Source: Demequina zhanjiangensis
GTDB taxonomy: Bacteria; Actinomycetota; Actinomycetes; Actinomycetales; Demequinaceae
DNA: 64,000 bases
NCBI RefSeq assembly: GCF_030418315.1
Contig: NZ_JAUHPV010000002.1
Location: forward strand, 248,001 to 312,000
Direction of reading: 5' to 3'
Shown here in pieces: positions 1 to 8,666 of the stretch; the stretch's first letter is position 1, and every line of letters begins with the position of its first letter. A model generated the notes under the pieces. That model was given only the letters and a program-made list of their open reading frames with translations, was not told where the DNA came from and made no database searches. A program made the translations under genes and the position numbers.

Positions 1-1
1 G

Positions 2-502
2 GACCTGATCCGCCGCCACCAGATGAACGGCCGCGACGTGATCATCGTCAGCGCCTCCGTGGAGGACGTGGTCCAGCCGATCGCCGACCTGCTCGGCGCC
101 GACGGGATCCTCGCGTCCCGACTCGAGATCGAGGACGGCCGCTACACCGGCAAGATCACGTCCTACATGTACGGGCAGGCGAAGGCCGACGCGATCCGCG
201 ACCTCGCCGCCCAGCGCGGCTACGACCTCGGTGGCAGCTACGCCTACTCCGACTCGGTCACCGACGTGCCGATGCTCGCCGCCGTCGGCCACGGCTTCGC
301 GGTCAACCCCGACCGCGCGCTCCGGCACGCGGCGGTCGAGCGCGGCTGGGGCATGCTCAGGTTCCGCAAGCCTGTCGAGCTGCGCAGCGGGGTGGGCGGC
401 CGCCACGTGCTGGTCACCCTCGGCCTGCTCGCCGTGGGCTTCCTCGTGGGCATGTGGCTGTACCGGGCGACGCAGCGCCTCGACGAGGACGAAGACGTCT
501 GA
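2..502 (+). CDS. HAD-IB family phosphatase (C-terminal part, 5' end outside window)
   Basis: The reading frame is open from base 2, so the start codon lies before the window. The visible part keeps the end of a haloacid-dehalogenase phosphatase of the SerB-like IB subfamily: an early IIVSAS segment (motif II region, Ser) and, near residue 80 of the visible part, YSDSVTDVPML, which matches the DSxxD acidic motif that binds magnesium. The motif I nucleophile Asp must lie upstream. After the catalytic domain comes one hydrophobic segment (LVTLGLLAVGFLVGMWLY) and an acidic tail, so the enzyme is probably held at the membrane by a C-terminal anchor. Substrate cannot be told from this fragment; phosphoserine or a lipid phosphate are both possible. 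Confidence 0.8.
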   Translation, partial: DLIRRHQMNGRDVIIVSASVEDVVQPIADLLGADGILASRLEIEDGRYTGKITSYMYGQAKADAIRDLAAQRGYDLGGSYAYSDSVTDVPMLAAVGHGFAVNPDRALRHAAVERGWGMLRFRKPVELRSGVGGRHVLVTLGLLAVGFLVGMWLYRATQRLDEDEDV

Positions 503-612
503 CGGGCCCCGTGACGGGCAGCGGGAGCCGCACGCACTTGCCCGCCGACACGCTTCTTGACCTGATCTAGCAGGCCGCTTAACAAACTCTGGAAGATTCG
601 TTGGATCACGCC

Positions 613-618
613 TAACCT
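613..618 (+). promoter_or_regulatory. Leaderless-type -10 box (TAACCT) of acs
   Basis: TAACCT ends 7 nt before the ATG at 626 and there is no Shine-Dalgarno sequence, which fits a leaderless transcript starting on the A of the ATG. A second possible promoter lies upstream: TTGACC at 557-562, 17 nt, TAACAA at 580-585. Confidence 0.5.
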
Positions 619-625
619 GGCGGGC

Positions 626-2701
626 ATGGCCAACGATGTCCATGAGTCCCCGTCTGCAGTCCCCGCCGAGTCCCCGAGCTCGAACGACGTCCGTGAGGAT
701 CGTCCGCACGACCCACGCCACCATGTGACGCTGGAGAACCTCCACACCGAGCGCCGCAGCTTCGCGCCGCTCGCCTCCTTCGCCGCACACTCCAACGCCA
801 CGCTCTTCGAGTACAAGAAGGCCGAGGCGGACTCGCTGGAGTACTGGAAGGAGGCGGCCCGTCGGCTGGTGTGGAAGGAGGAGTTCTCCGAGATCCTCGA
901 CTGGTCCGACGCGCCCGTCGCCCGCTGGTTCCACGACGGCGTGCTGAACGCCTGCGACAACGCCGTGGACCGGCACGTGCGCGAGGGCCGCGGCGACCGG
1001 ATCGCGTTCCACTTCGTCGGCGAGCCCGGCGACACCCAGACGATCACCTACTCCGATATGCACGAGCGCGTGCAGAAGGCCGCCAACGGGCTGCTCAGCC
1101 TGGGCGTCGGCAAGGGGGACCGCGTCGCCATCTACCTGCCGCAGATCCCCGAGGCCGTGGTCGCCATGCTGGCGTGCGCGCGCATCGGCGCGATCCACTC
1201 GGTCGTCTTCGGCGGCTTCTCCGCCGCGAGCCTGCGTCAGCGCATCGACGACGCCGAGGCCAAGCTGGTCATCACGGCCGACGGTGGCAACCGGCGCGGC
1301 TCCCACCTGCCCCTCAAGCCCCTGGTCGACGAGGCGCTCGCCCCGTCGATCGCGCACCCCGGGTTCGCGGCATCGGTGGAGCACGTCCTGGTCGTGAAGC
1401 GCACGGGCCAGCCCACCGAGTGGACCGATGAGCGTGACGTCTGGTGGCACGACGTCGTAGACCCGCAGCCGGCCGAGCACGAGCCCGAGTGGGTCGACGC
1501 CGAGCACCCCCTGTTCATCCTCTACACGTCCGGCACCACCGGCGCCCCCAAGGGCCTGTGGCACTCGACCGGCGGCTATCTCACGGGCGCCGCGCACACG
1601 CATCGGATCGTGTTCGACCTCAAGCCGGAGACCGACGTCTACTGGTGCTCCGCCGACGTCGGCTGGATCACCGGCCACACGTACATCGTCTACGGCCCCA
1701 TGATCAACGGCGCCACGCAGGTGCTCTACGAGGGCACTCCTGACACCCCGCACCAGGGGCGATGGTGGGAGATCATCCAGGAGTACGGCGTCACGATCTT
1801 CTACACCGCGCCCACCGCGATCCGCACGTTCATGAAGTGGGGCGAGTCCATCCCGGACGGCTTCGACCTCAGCTCGCTCCGGCTCCTGGGAAGCGTGGGC
1901 GAGCCCATCAACCCCGAGGCGTGGATGTGGTACCGCCGCGTCATCGGCGGCGAGCGCTGCCCCATCGTCGACACGTGGTGGCAGACCGAGACTGGCTCCA
2001 TCATGATCTCCCCCCTTCCCGGCGTCACTGCCACCAAGCCCGGCTCCGCCATGACGGCCATGCCAGGCATCGCGGCCGACGTGGTGGACGACGAGGGTCG
2101 ACCCGTCCGCGGCGGTGAGGGCGGCTACCTGGTCATCAAGGAGCCCTGGCCGTCCATGCTGCGCGGCATCTGGGGCGACCGCGCCCGCTTCGCCCGCACC
2201 TACTGGAACCGCTTCGACGGCATGTACTTCGCCGGCGACGGCGCCAAGAAGGACATCGACGGCGACCTGTGGCTGCTCGGCCGCGTGGACGACGTCATGA
2301 ACGTCTCGGGACACAGGCTCACCACCACGGAGATCGAGCACGTGCTCGTCGCGCATCCGTGGGTGGCCGAGGCGGCGGTCGTGGGGGCGACCGACGCGAT
2401 CACGGGTCAGGCGGTGGTCGCCTTCGTCATCGTGCGAGGCGATGCTGAGGGGGTCCCGGACGACGGGGCGGCCATCGCGGACGCGCTCCGCACGCACGTC
2501 CGCAAGGAGATCGGCCCGCTCGCCAAGCCGCGCGACATCCTCGTGGTGTCCGAGGTGCCGAAGACCCGGTCCGGCAAGATCATGCGGCGCCTGCTGCGCG
2601 ACGTGGCCGAGAACCGACCCGTCGGGGATGTCACGACCCTCGCCGACTCGTCGGTCATGGACGCCATCAAGGACGGGCTGGCCAGCGGCAAGTCCGACTG
2701 A
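626..2701 (+). CDS. acs: Acetate--CoA ligase (acetyl-CoA synthetase)
   Basis: 691 residues, close to the usual length of AMP-forming acetyl-CoA synthetases (about 650) with a longer N-terminus. It activates acetate with ATP through acetyl-AMP to acetyl-CoA in the cytoplasm. The ACS-like N-terminal segment is followed by the adenylate-forming core with [11 protein letters not shown] near residue 300 (P-loop), the WWQTETG region near residue 450, and the C-terminal [10 protein letters not shown] with the catalytic, acetylation-prone lysine near residue 650. The start ATG is supported by a leaderless -10 box. A propionyl- or acetoacetyl-CoA synthetase is less likely given the overall ACS-like sequence. 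A sirtuin gene at 41.4 kb could in principle deacetylate this lysine (inference only). Confidence 0.93.
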   Translation: MANDVHESPSAVPAESPSSNDVREDRPHDPRHHVTLENLHTERRSFAPLASFAAHSNATLFEYKKAEADSLEYWKEAARRLVWKEEFSEILDWSDAPVARWFHDGVLNACDNAVDRHVREGRGDRIAFHFVGEPGDTQTITYSDMHERVQKAANGLLSLGVGKGDRVAIYLPQIPEAVVAMLACARIGAIHSVVFGGFSAASLRQRIDDAEAKLVITADGGNRRGSHLPLKPLVDEALAPSIAHPGFAASVEHVLVVKRTGQPTEWTDERDVWWHDVVDPQPAEHEPEWVDAEHPLFILYTSGTTGAPKGLWHSTGGYLTGAAHTHRIVFDLKPETDVYWCSADVGWITGHTYIVYGPMINGATQVLYEGTPDTPHQGRWWEIIQEYGVTIFYTAPTAIRTFMKWGESIPDGFDLSSLRLLGSVGEPINPEAWMWYRRVIGGERCPIVDTWWQTETGSIMISPLPGVTATKPGSAMTAMPGIAADVVDDEGRPVRGGEGGYLVIKEPWPSMLRGIWGDRARFARTYWNRFDGMYFAGDGAKKDIDGDLWLLGRVDDVMNVSGHRLTTTEIEHVLVAHPWVAEAAVVGATDAITGQAVVAFVIVRGDAEGVPDDGAAIADALRTHVRKEIGPLAKPRDILVVSEVPKTRSGKIMRRLLRDVAENRPVGDVTTLADSSVMDAIKDGLASGKSD

Positions 2702-2827
2702 GCCACTCCGTTCGGCCGGTGATCTTCCCGCTGGGCGCGCCACTCTCCCGGCACGCCCGGCGGGTCACCCACCGCCGCTTCTGCGCCCGTTCCCGACGTT
2801 CCGGGTCAGCCACCGCCACCACGCGGG

Positions 2828-3598
2828 TCACTCCACCCGCACCCAGGGCCCACACACGTCCGACGTGAGCACCTGGCCCTCCTGGACCGTCGCCGTGCTG
2901 GTGGTCGCCTCCATCACGAGCTCGTAGTCGACGCCCTCTGCCTCGACCTCGAACGTCGACCACACCGTCCACCCGCACCATGTGTCCACGTCGTCGGGAT
3001 CGGGCACCGCCGTGCCCTCGTACGTGCCTGGAGCGATGTCGAGCCCCACCACCCAGTAGCCGTCGTCGAAGGTGTCGGGGAACTCGGTCGGAGGGTTCGC
3101 CTCATCGACCAGCTCCCATGCCCCGCACCACTGCGTGTAGGCGCGCTGCCCCTCCGCGATGCGCATGACCGGATGACCTCCGTCCGTGCCTCGCGCCATG
3201 ACGATGTTCTCGAGCCCGCGCTCGGCGCCCTCGTACAGCCCCCACTTGCAGCTGCGGTCGAACAGCGCACCGTTGTTGCCCGGGTCAGCCTCGATATCGC
3301 CCACCGCGCGATACAGGCCAGGGACGACGTCGACGCCACCCACGACGGCGAGATCGACGACGGTGGTGCTGAGCTCCGTGTCGTCGAAGCTCGTCGCGAG
3401 CTGCCCTGACCCGTCGGCGGCAGCCACGCTCGGCTCTGCGGTCGGGCCCAGCCCCTCTCGGCCCGCGGTCGCTGCCGTCGCCGACGCCTCTGCCGAAGGT
3501 GTCTGCTCCGATGCGGCTGCAGAGCACCCGGCCACCGCCACCATGACCGCCACGACGCCTACCGCCCACCACGTGGCCGCACCGCTTCGCTCGCGCAT
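2828..3598 (-). CDS. Secreted lipoprotein with two repeated cell-surface domains
   Basis: 256 residues from the ATG at 3598, which has a GGGGGGATC Shine-Dalgarno; a longer frame upstream has none. The N-terminus RERSGAATWWAVGVVAVMVA ends in a lipobox VAGC, so the protein is exported and lipidated. An Ala/Ser/Thr linker follows (about residues 30-65). The mature part has two related units, each beginning PGxY or PGTYEG and holding Cys-x-Trp and CGxW pairs (SCKWGLY/WCGAW and WCGWTVW/VCGPW), suggesting disulfide-linked beta domains. This repeat type is common in secreted actinobacterial proteins of unknown function. It is convergent with acs and separated by 126 bp without a clear terminator. 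Confidence 0.75.
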   Translation of the reverse strand: MRERSGAATWWAVGVVAVMVAVAGCSAAASEQTPSAEASATAATAGREGLGPTAEPSVAAADGSGQLATSFDDTELSTTVVDLAVVGGVDVVPGLYRAVGDIEADPGNNGALFDRSCKWGLYEGAERGLENIVMARGTDGGHPVMRIAEGQRAYTQWCGAWELVDEANPPTEFPDTFDDGYWVVGLDIAPGTYEGTAVPDPDDVDTWCGWTVWSTFEVEAEGVDYELVMEATTSTATVQEGQVLTSDVCGPWVRVE

Positions 3599-3701
3599 CA
3601 GATCCCCCCGAATCCGTCCGCGCTCCCCTGGCGCGGTGTGCGCCAAGCCTGCCACGTCGTCTGCCCCTTCACCAGGCCTTTTCGCGAGTTCTCGACGCCA
3701 C

Positions 3702-3707
3702 TAGGGT
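3702..3707 (+). promoter_or_regulatory. Leaderless-type -10 box (TAGGGT)
   Basis: TAGGGT is followed after 6 nt by the ATG at 3714, with no ribosome binding site between, the pattern of a leaderless actinobacterial mRNA. Confidence 0.6.
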
Positions 3708-3713
3708 GAGGCG

Positions 3714-4712
3714 ATGAGTAGCCCCTCTTCCTCAGTGCCCGAGCCACGCAATCCCGCGCGGCTGCGTTGGGAGGGGCTGCCCGAGGCAGTTCAGCAGCGC
3801 ATCGGCGACCTCGCGGGTGCGCCCGTCAGGTTCGCTGACACCTCCACCACGGGGTTCAGCCCAGGTTTCGCCGGCGTGCTTCGTCTCGACGACGGGCGGC
3901 ACGTCTTCGCCAAGGCGATGAACGAGACGGACCACCCGCACTCGATCTGGCTGAACCGCCGTGAGGCGAAAGTGGCGCGCGCTCTCCCCGAGTCGACGCC
4001 CATGGCCCCGCTGCTGTGGGAGGACGACCTCGATGGCTGGCACCTGCTCGGCTTCGAGGCGATGCTCGGCCGACCCCTTGACCCGCGGTCTGCTCGGGAC
4101 CGTGAGGAAGCCGCCGGCCTCTACAGCAAGGTCGCGGCGATCGACGGTTCGCGCGTCACTGTCGCCGGCGAGCGCCTCGAACCGTTCTCGGAGGCGCTTT
4201 CGGACCTCTTCGACCGCTGGGCGAGACTCTTCGACTCGAAGGACTGCGACAGCCGCCTCACTCACGTCGGCGAGCACTCAGGCTGGGTCGCTCGCCACGC
4301 GGACGAGCTCTGCAGCTGGGAGGCTGCCGCCCCCGCGCTGTCGCAGGGCGCCGCTCTCGTGCATGCTGACCTGCGAATGGACAACATGGTGCGACGGGCC
4401 GACGGTGCGGTCGTGGCAGTCGACTGGCCGTGGGCCTGCGTCGGCGCGCCATGGCTCGACGCGCTGTCGGCGAGCTGTGGGCTATCCATGCAGACAGGCA
4501 TCCCGGCTCGGCAGCTGTTCCACGCGAACCCGGTGGCGAACAAGGCCACGCGCGATGCAGAGGTCGCTCTCGTCACGACAATCACCGGCTACTTCACGCA
4601 GGCGGGCACTGAGCCGGACGTGCCGTCATTGCCTGGACTTCGCGAGTTCCAGCGTGGGCAGGCCAAGCCTGCACTCGCGTGGCTGCGGAGCCTCGTCCCC
4701 GAACTCACGTAG
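3714..4712 (+). CDS. Aminoglycoside phosphotransferase-family kinase
   Basis: 332 residues. The APH/choline-kinase fold is shown by VHADLRMDNM near residue 215 (catalytic loop HxDxxxxN, with Asp as base) and VDWPWA near residue 237 (the metal-binding DFG/DxD equivalent). The N-terminal lobe has VFAKAMN with a candidate ATP-binding lysine near residue 65. Such genes in actinobacteria phosphorylate small molecules (antibiotics, sugars, choline, amino sugars); nothing here sets the substrate, so a resistance role should not be assumed. The leaderless -10 box fixes the start. It is followed by a hypothetical gene with its own likely promoter. Confidence 0.82.
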   Translation: MSSPSSSVPEPRNPARLRWEGLPEAVQQRIGDLAGAPVRFADTSTTGFSPGFAGVLRLDDGRHVFAKAMNETDHPHSIWLNRREAKVARALPESTPMAPLLWEDDLDGWHLLGFEAMLGRPLDPRSARDREEAAGLYSKVAAIDGSRVTVAGERLEPFSEALSDLFDRWARLFDSKDCDSRLTHVGEHSGWVARHADELCSWEAAAPALSQGAALVHADLRMDNMVRRADGAVVAVDWPWACVGAPWLDALSASCGLSMQTGIPARQLFHANPVANKATRDAEVALVTTITGYFTQAGTEPDVPSLPGLREFQRGQAKPALAWLRSLVPELT

Positions 4713-4725
4713 CGGAAACGCTACG
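4708..4725 (+). terminator. Small GNRA hairpin overlapping a stop codon
   Basis: CGTAGCG, loop GAAA, CGCTACG: a perfect 7-bp stem with a stable GNRA tetraloop that contains the TAG stop of the phosphotransferase gene. No T-run follows, so it may be a weak terminator or an mRNA 3'-end stabiliser. Confidence 0.4.
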
Positions 4726-4793
4726 ACGGCGCGTGACGGCACACGCGTCCGGGGTCTCGAAACCCTAGACTCTGGCTGACACAGGAACCGGGG

Positions 4794-5459
4794 GTGGGGG
4801 TGTCGAATCTGCCCACAGTGCGACGGTGGCTTCCGAAGACTGATCAGCTGCTGACTGAGAGAGGCTTCACGCCCGACGGCGAAGGTGGCGCAGTCCTCTC
4901 AGGCTCCGATCTCCAGTTGGCGGCATGGATCAACCGGATGACGCACGACGACCACCCGAGCACGCTCACCCCGCAACTTGATCTCCGCTCCGATGGTGCG
5001 CTCAGCTTCGTGGCGACCATCTACTTCGCGGAGGCTCTCGGGAACCCGCTCTGGTACGGAAGGTCAACTGCCGACCGGCGCGCGATGGACGACGAGGCCC
5101 TCCTCTTGCTGAGCGACCTCCTGTCGCTGCCGTTCGAAGGAGATTCACTTCCCCGGATGCTGCTGGCCAAGGGCGCTGCGATGCCGCCGTCGTCCCATGC
5201 GCGGCTCAACGCTCTGATGGCGGCGCTCATGATCGCCACGCAGCGCGGTTTCGATGCCTTGCGCGACGAGGCGGCCGCGCTGGTCACGCGCGACACGTGG
5301 GAACAGATCGATGCCTGGGGCTGGTACGAGTCCTGCCGCACGTACCGGATCCCGGTCACGTTCACCATCCGGCGATGGAGGCCTTCGCCTTGGTGGAGGT
5401 TCTGGGGCCGCGGCGAGCGCTACGTGGAGACGATGCCCGCGTGCGACTCGGGCGCGTGA
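4794..5459 (+). CDS. Hypothetical protein
   Basis: 221 residues, start GTG at 4794 after an AGGAA Shine-Dalgarno about 6 nt upstream (GTG at 4800 is an alternative). A TAGACT -10 box lies at 4766-4771. There is no signal peptide or membrane segment. The sequence is mixed alpha/beta with Trp-rich patches (RRWLPKTDQLL at the N-terminus, TIRRWRPSPWWRFWGRGERY at the C-terminus). I do not recognise a family. It sits downstream of the APH-like kinase gene on the same strand but seems to have its own promoter. Confidence 0.65.
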   Translation: MGVSNLPTVRRWLPKTDQLLTERGFTPDGEGGAVLSGSDLQLAAWINRMTHDDHPSTLTPQLDLRSDGALSFVATIYFAEALGNPLWYGRSTADRRAMDDEALLLLSDLLSLPFEGDSLPRMLLAKGAAMPPSSHARLNALMAALMIATQRGFDALRDEAAALVTRDTWEQIDAWGWYESCRTYRIPVTFTIRRWRPSPWWRFWGRGERYVETMPACDSGA

Positions 5460-5528
5460 CCACGCCCGCACCAAGACCCGCAACTCCCTGCGTGCGGGCA
5501 ATCCGTCGGCGCTCCGCTTGAGCTCAGG

Positions 5529-6020
5529 TCACCGTTGCGGTGATGTCCTGACCAGCCCATCGATGAGGCGCGCGACATCCGAGGGATGCAGCGCGACGAC
5601 GAACTCGAGCAGCCGACTGCCCCATGGCGCCACGATGACGGCGCGGCCACGTCGGGCTCCGATCGTGAAGCCGGGCCGGATACGGTCCAACGGCACGCTT
5701 CGGAGAAGGTCGATACCGGGCGGCGTGAACAGGAACGCACGCTCACCCGTGCGGAGAAGGTAGAGGGAACCGAGCCGGCCGCTCACCTGACGCGGGGCCA
5801 AGAGAAGTCGGGTGACGCACACAGGGACCTGGATGGCGAACCATGTCACAGCGAGCGCGAGGAACCCGGCAGTCGCGCCTCGCGGCTCGCCGATCAGGAG
5901 GATCGTCATGCAGGCTCCGCCCACGGCGACGGACGCGACCAGGGTCATGAGGTCACGCCTGCGTGCATCGCGTGCCACTCGACTCGAACCATAGGCGTCG
6001 GCGACTCGCTCGATCCTCAT
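5529..6020 (-). CDS. Membrane protein, PH-like, unknown function
   Basis: 163 residues. A short basic N-terminus is followed by two membrane segments (about residues 25-45 and 50-70), then a cytoplasmic domain of about 90 residues with a beta-rich pattern (LYLLRTGERAFLFTP, FTIGARRGRAVIVAP) that resembles a bacterial PH-like domain, though this is only an impression. Its ATG overlaps the stop codon of the upstream gene by ATGA (6017-6020), so the two are translationally coupled. Confidence 0.65.
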   Translation of the reverse strand: MRIERVADAYGSSRVARDARRRDLMTLVASVAVGGACMTILLIGEPRGATAGFLALAVTWFAIQVPVCVTRLLLAPRQVSGRLGSLYLLRTGERAFLFTPPGIDLLRSVPLDRIRPGFTIGARRGRAVIVAPWGSRLLEFVVALHPSDVARLIDGLVRTSPQR

Positions 6021-6391
6021 GCCTCGCTCACGGCCCCGAGCAACTCCTGGCCGGAGTGCACGACCTCAACGGGAACGTCGCGAAGCTCCGCAGGCAGGGC
6101 CGCCAACTGATGCTCGCCGACAAGGCATACCGGTCCACCCACTGGGATGACAACCCAGTCCGCCGCCTTCGCAACCTCGAAGATGACCTCCCACGCCCTC
6201 TTTCCAGCGACGTGGTTGAACATGAGTCCATTCATCGGCGACTTGCGCGCACCGTATACATCTGCACTCCCGTCGCCGGTGCTGATAGATAACCCGTCCA
6301 CACTCAGCAGCGGCGCAAGAATCGGGCCGATTGTCGCCGCCATGTCGACCGGATCGTCGCCGAATCCCTGCACGTAGATGTCGAAACTCAT
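6017..6391 (-). CDS. Hypothetical cytoplasmic protein
   Basis: 124 residues, no signal or membrane segment. The start MSFDIYVQGFGD, the acidic, compact composition, and the segment VVIPVGGPVCLVGE suggest a small soluble domain of the kind seen in immunity or SMI1-like proteins, but no family can be assigned. It is the first gene of a two-gene operon with the membrane protein gene at 5529-6020. A CACGAT box 6 nt before the ATG at 6391 could make it leaderless (weak). Confidence 0.6.
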   Translation of the reverse strand: MSFDIYVQGFGDDPVDMAATIGPILAPLLSVDGLSISTGDGSADVYGARKSPMNGLMFNHVAGKRAWEVIFEVAKAADWVVIPVGGPVCLVGEHQLAALPAELRDVPVEVVHSGQELLGAVSEA

Positions 6392-6591
6392 ACACGGATC
6401 GTGGCATCACACCCACACCACGGCAACGCCCAGCGGGCAGCCTTGCCACGCTTGGATCGTAGGGCGTGCACACATCCGCACGCGTACTGCTTTGCGCGCA
6501 GCACTGCCGTCGAGCGCCGCAGGAGAACGGGGTGGATTGAGAACTACCGGGCTTGCCGGCGTCTTCCGTGCCTCGTCGGCTCGCTCCGCCG

Positions 6592-7173
6592 CTAGAACGC
6601 GAGGGTCAGCGCCACCACGGCCACGAGCACCAGCACGAGCGCCGCAACCCCAAGAATCACCAACCGAGAACCGCGACCAGCATCGCGAGCGGCCCAGCGG
6701 TCCACCGTCGGCGCGAGCGCCGCTCCGACGATCGCCGGCGCCGCGAACACGCCGATCACGAACAGGTCGGACGGCAGATCCATGCCTCCGTTCTGCACCG
6801 TCTGCATCACCCACCCGAACAGTGGCAACGGGAGCGCGACAGCCGCTGCGATCCCGGCGTGCGCCAGCGCGTTCGTTCCGGAGGACCAGCCCTGCGCGCG
6901 GTGGGACAGGCGTCGCGCGAGCAGGCGCGTCAGCACCGGCACAGCGATCAACGCGCCGATCAAGGCGTAGATGATCCCGACGACGAGGCTGATCCCACCC
7001 ACCATCGCCGCGCTGCCATCGGGATAGGTCGCGGACGCCGCCCAGGACATCACCGGGACGAGGAGGGCGGACGCAAGCACGAAGGTCACCTCGCCCGAAA
7101 GCAGCGCGCGGGTGAGCAAGCCATCGCGGGCGCCAGGTGCGCGCCCTGACGCATCAGTAGGTACGGCCGCCAT
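6592..7173 (-). CDS. Integral membrane protein, hypothetical
   Basis: 193 residues, start at 7173 preceded by GAGGAGG with a 6-nt gap. Four or five hydrophobic segments are visible (about residues 30-48, 58-85, 107-125, 137-157, 172-193). The N-terminus is hydrophilic ([13 protein letters not shown]) and cytoplasmic. There is no recognisable catalytic motif. The upstream neighbour ynfA is divergent, 155 bp away. About 200 bp downstream, to 6392, are empty of genes. Confidence 0.65.
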   Translation of the reverse strand: MAAVPTDASGRAPGARDGLLTRALLSGEVTFVLASALLVPVMSWAASATYPDGSAAMVGGISLVVGIIYALIGALIAVPVLTRLLARRLSHRAQGWSSGTNALAHAGIAAAVALPLPLFGWVMQTVQNGGMDLPSDLFVIGVFAAPAIVGAALAPTVDRWAARDAGRGSRLVILGVAALVLVLVAVVALTLAF

Positions 7174-7328
7174 CGGGGACCTCCTCAGCGACGTCGCGAC
7201 GTGCGCGTCGTCACCTCCATCGTCCCACTCGGCTACCGTTCCCGCCCTGCGACGAGCGCGCGCCGCAACTCGTGTTCGACCTCGCTGCTCCGCTAGCGTT
7301 CATGCCACGATCCCAACCCGGGGGCCTC

Positions 7329-7664
7329 ATGTTCTTCCTCAAGTCCGCGCTGCTGTTCGTGGTCGCCGCCCTGTTCGAGATCGGCGGCGCATGGCTGGTG
7401 TGGCAGGGCCTGCGGGAGCATCGTGGCTGGCTGTGGGTCGGCGGAGGCGTGATCGCGCTCGGCCTGTACGGAGTGTTCGCGGCGTTCCAGCCCGATGCGA
7501 ACTTCGCGCGAGTGCTGGCCACGTACGGCGGGGTCTTCATCGTCGGCTCGATCCTGTGGGGAGTCGTGGCCGACGGGTTCCGCCCCGACCGCTGGGACGT
7601 GATCGGGGCGCTGATCTGCCTCGCGGGCGCCGCGGTGATCATGTACGTGCCGCGAGGCGCGTAG
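7329..7664 (+). CDS. YnfA/UPF0060 family small membrane protein
   Basis: 111 residues from the ATG at 7329, the usual length for the family (about 108-112). Four transmembrane helices cover most of the protein, with the family-typical [18 protein letters not shown] and a C-terminal half containing [41 protein letters not shown]. These proteins have a small-multidrug-resistance-like architecture; their physiological substrate is not settled. A GGGGG Shine-Dalgarno stands 4-5 nt before the ATG; TAGCGT at 7294-7299 is a possible -10 box. The longer frame from 7272 would start before this promoter and is less likely. Confidence 0.85.
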   Translation: MFFLKSALLFVVAALFEIGGAWLVWQGLREHRGWLWVGGGVIALGLYGVFAAFQPDANFARVLATYGGVFIVGSILWGVVADGFRPDRWDVIGALICLAGAAVIMYVPRGA

Positions 7665-7686
7665 CTGCGTTCACGAGCGGGCCACA

Positions 7687-7785
7687 GCGGCGCTGAGCGA
7701 CCCCGAACAGCCGGAAGCGGCTCGGAAGCGACGCTGAGTGACCCCGAACAGCCGGAAGCGGCGCGAATGCGACGCTGAGTGACCC
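7687..7785 (+). repeat. 41-bp tandem repeat, 2.4 copies
   Basis: Units begin at 7687, 7728 and 7769 with GCGACGCTGAGTGACC (first copy slightly different) and continue with CCGAACAGCCGGAAGCGG in the first two; the third is cut after about 17 nt. The period is 41 bp in both steps. It is intergenic, downstream of ynfA. Confidence 0.85.
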
Positions 7786-7808
7786 GCACGTGGGCGGGCC
7801 GTTCACGG

Positions 7809-7850
7809 GCGACACACGTGTACCCGGAGAGCGACAACCGTGTACCCGGT
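7809..7850 (+). repeat. 22-bp intergenic repeat, locus A (2 units)
   Basis: Two head-to-tail units of the pattern GCGACAACC, two variable bases, GTACCCGG, three variable bases; period 22 bp. The same unit occurs at 26061-26093 (opposite strand) and 51871-51914. Confidence 0.85.
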
Positions 7851-7876
7851 GCCGCTTCAGTGAGACGATTCGATCC

Positions 7877-8368
7877 ATGCGGATCACCCCGGAAGATCCG
7901 GCGATGCCGGACGTCGTCGCACTGCTTGAGGAGCACCTGCGCGACATGCACGCCACCTCGCCTGCCGAGTCCGTCCACGCGTTGGACGTCACCCGCCTGA
8001 AGAAGCCCGGCATCGTCTTCCTCGCCGCAAGGGACGACGACGGGACGCTGCTGGGCGTGGGCGCGATCGCCGAGCTCGATGCGAGCCACGGCGAGATCAA
8101 GTCGATGCGCACGGCGGAGGCCGCGCGAGGGAAGGGCGTCGCCGCCGCAGTGCTTCGCGAGCTCCTCAGCACGGCGCGCGACCGGGGCTACTCCCAGGTC
8201 AGCCTCGAGACGGGGACGCAGGAGTTCTTCGGCCCCGCACATCGGCTCTACACGCGTGCAGGATTCACCGCGACAGGCCCGTTCGCGGACTACACGGAGG
8301 ACCCGCACTCGAGATACTTCACGATCCGCATGGAAACAGAAACGCCCCTCAGACCGTTGGAGGGGTGA
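7877..8368 (+). CDS. GNAT family N-acetyltransferase
   Basis: 163 residues from the ATG at 7877 (the longer frame from 7790 runs through the 22-bp repeats). The acetyl-CoA binding motif A is visible at about residues 78-95: SMRTAEAARGKGVAAAVLRE, fitting R/Q-x-x-G-x-G/A. Motif B follows (YSQVSLETGTQEFFGPAHRLYTRAGF), which is very close to E. coli YsnE/PhnO-like acetyltransferases that have the ETG and A..LY...GF pattern. It transfers acetyl from acetyl-CoA to an amine; the acceptor is unknown. Confidence 0.85.
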   Translation: MRITPEDPAMPDVVALLEEHLRDMHATSPAESVHALDVTRLKKPGIVFLAARDDDGTLLGVGAIAELDASHGEIKSMRTAEAARGKGVAAAVLRELLSTARDRGYSQVSLETGTQEFFGPAHRLYTRAGFTATGPFADYTEDPHSRYFTIRMETETPLRPLEG

Positions 8369-8405
8369 GAGTCGCGACCAGCGCGGCGTCGACGTAGGAG
8401 CGCAC

Positions 8406-8603
8406 ATGACCGTCCCCCGACGCATGTCCGTCGTCCACCGCACCACGATGCGCGCCGTCGCCCTCGGCGCCGCCGCGGGCCTCTCGGTAGGCGGTGCGAC
8501 CGCCGCCGCAGCCGCTCCGGAGGAGTCGTCCGACGACGCTCCCGCCACGACGCAGTCCATCCAGATCGTGGACCAGGACGACGTGGTGGACGACCAGGCG
8601 TAG
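8406..8603 (+). CDS. Small secreted acidic protein
   Basis: 65 residues, start ATG at 8406 after GGAG with a normal gap (GTAGGAGCGCAC). The N-terminus has basic residues followed by a hydrophobic, Ala/Gly-rich run (AVALGAAAGLSVGGATAAAA) ending at a likely signal-peptidase site near AAA-APEES. The mature part is about 30 residues, strongly acidic (EESSDD, VDQDDVVDD). No family is recognised. It lies 37 bp after the GNAT gene and is closed by a strong terminator, which supports that it is real. Confidence 0.55.
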   Translation: MTVPRRMSVVHRTTMRAVALGAAAGLSVGGATAAAAAPEESSDDAPATTQSIQIVDQDDVVDDQA

Positions 8604-8627
8604 CGCCTCACCCACAGCAGACGCGCG

Positions 8628-8657
8628 AAGGCCCGGCGGGACAGCCCGCCGGGCCTT
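8628..8657. terminator. Bidirectional intrinsic terminator
   Basis: AAGGCCCGGCGGG, loop ACAG, CCCGCCGGGCCTT: a perfect 13-bp stem. It lies between the convergent small secreted protein gene and the S9 peptidase gene and can serve both. Confidence 0.85.
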
Positions 8658-8666
8658 TCGCATGCG

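Noticed and set aside
3714..4712. Aminoglycoside resistance gene
   Set aside because: Only the general kinase fold is visible; sequence does not match a known resistance enzyme closely enough to claim resistance. The same holds for 31222-32130.
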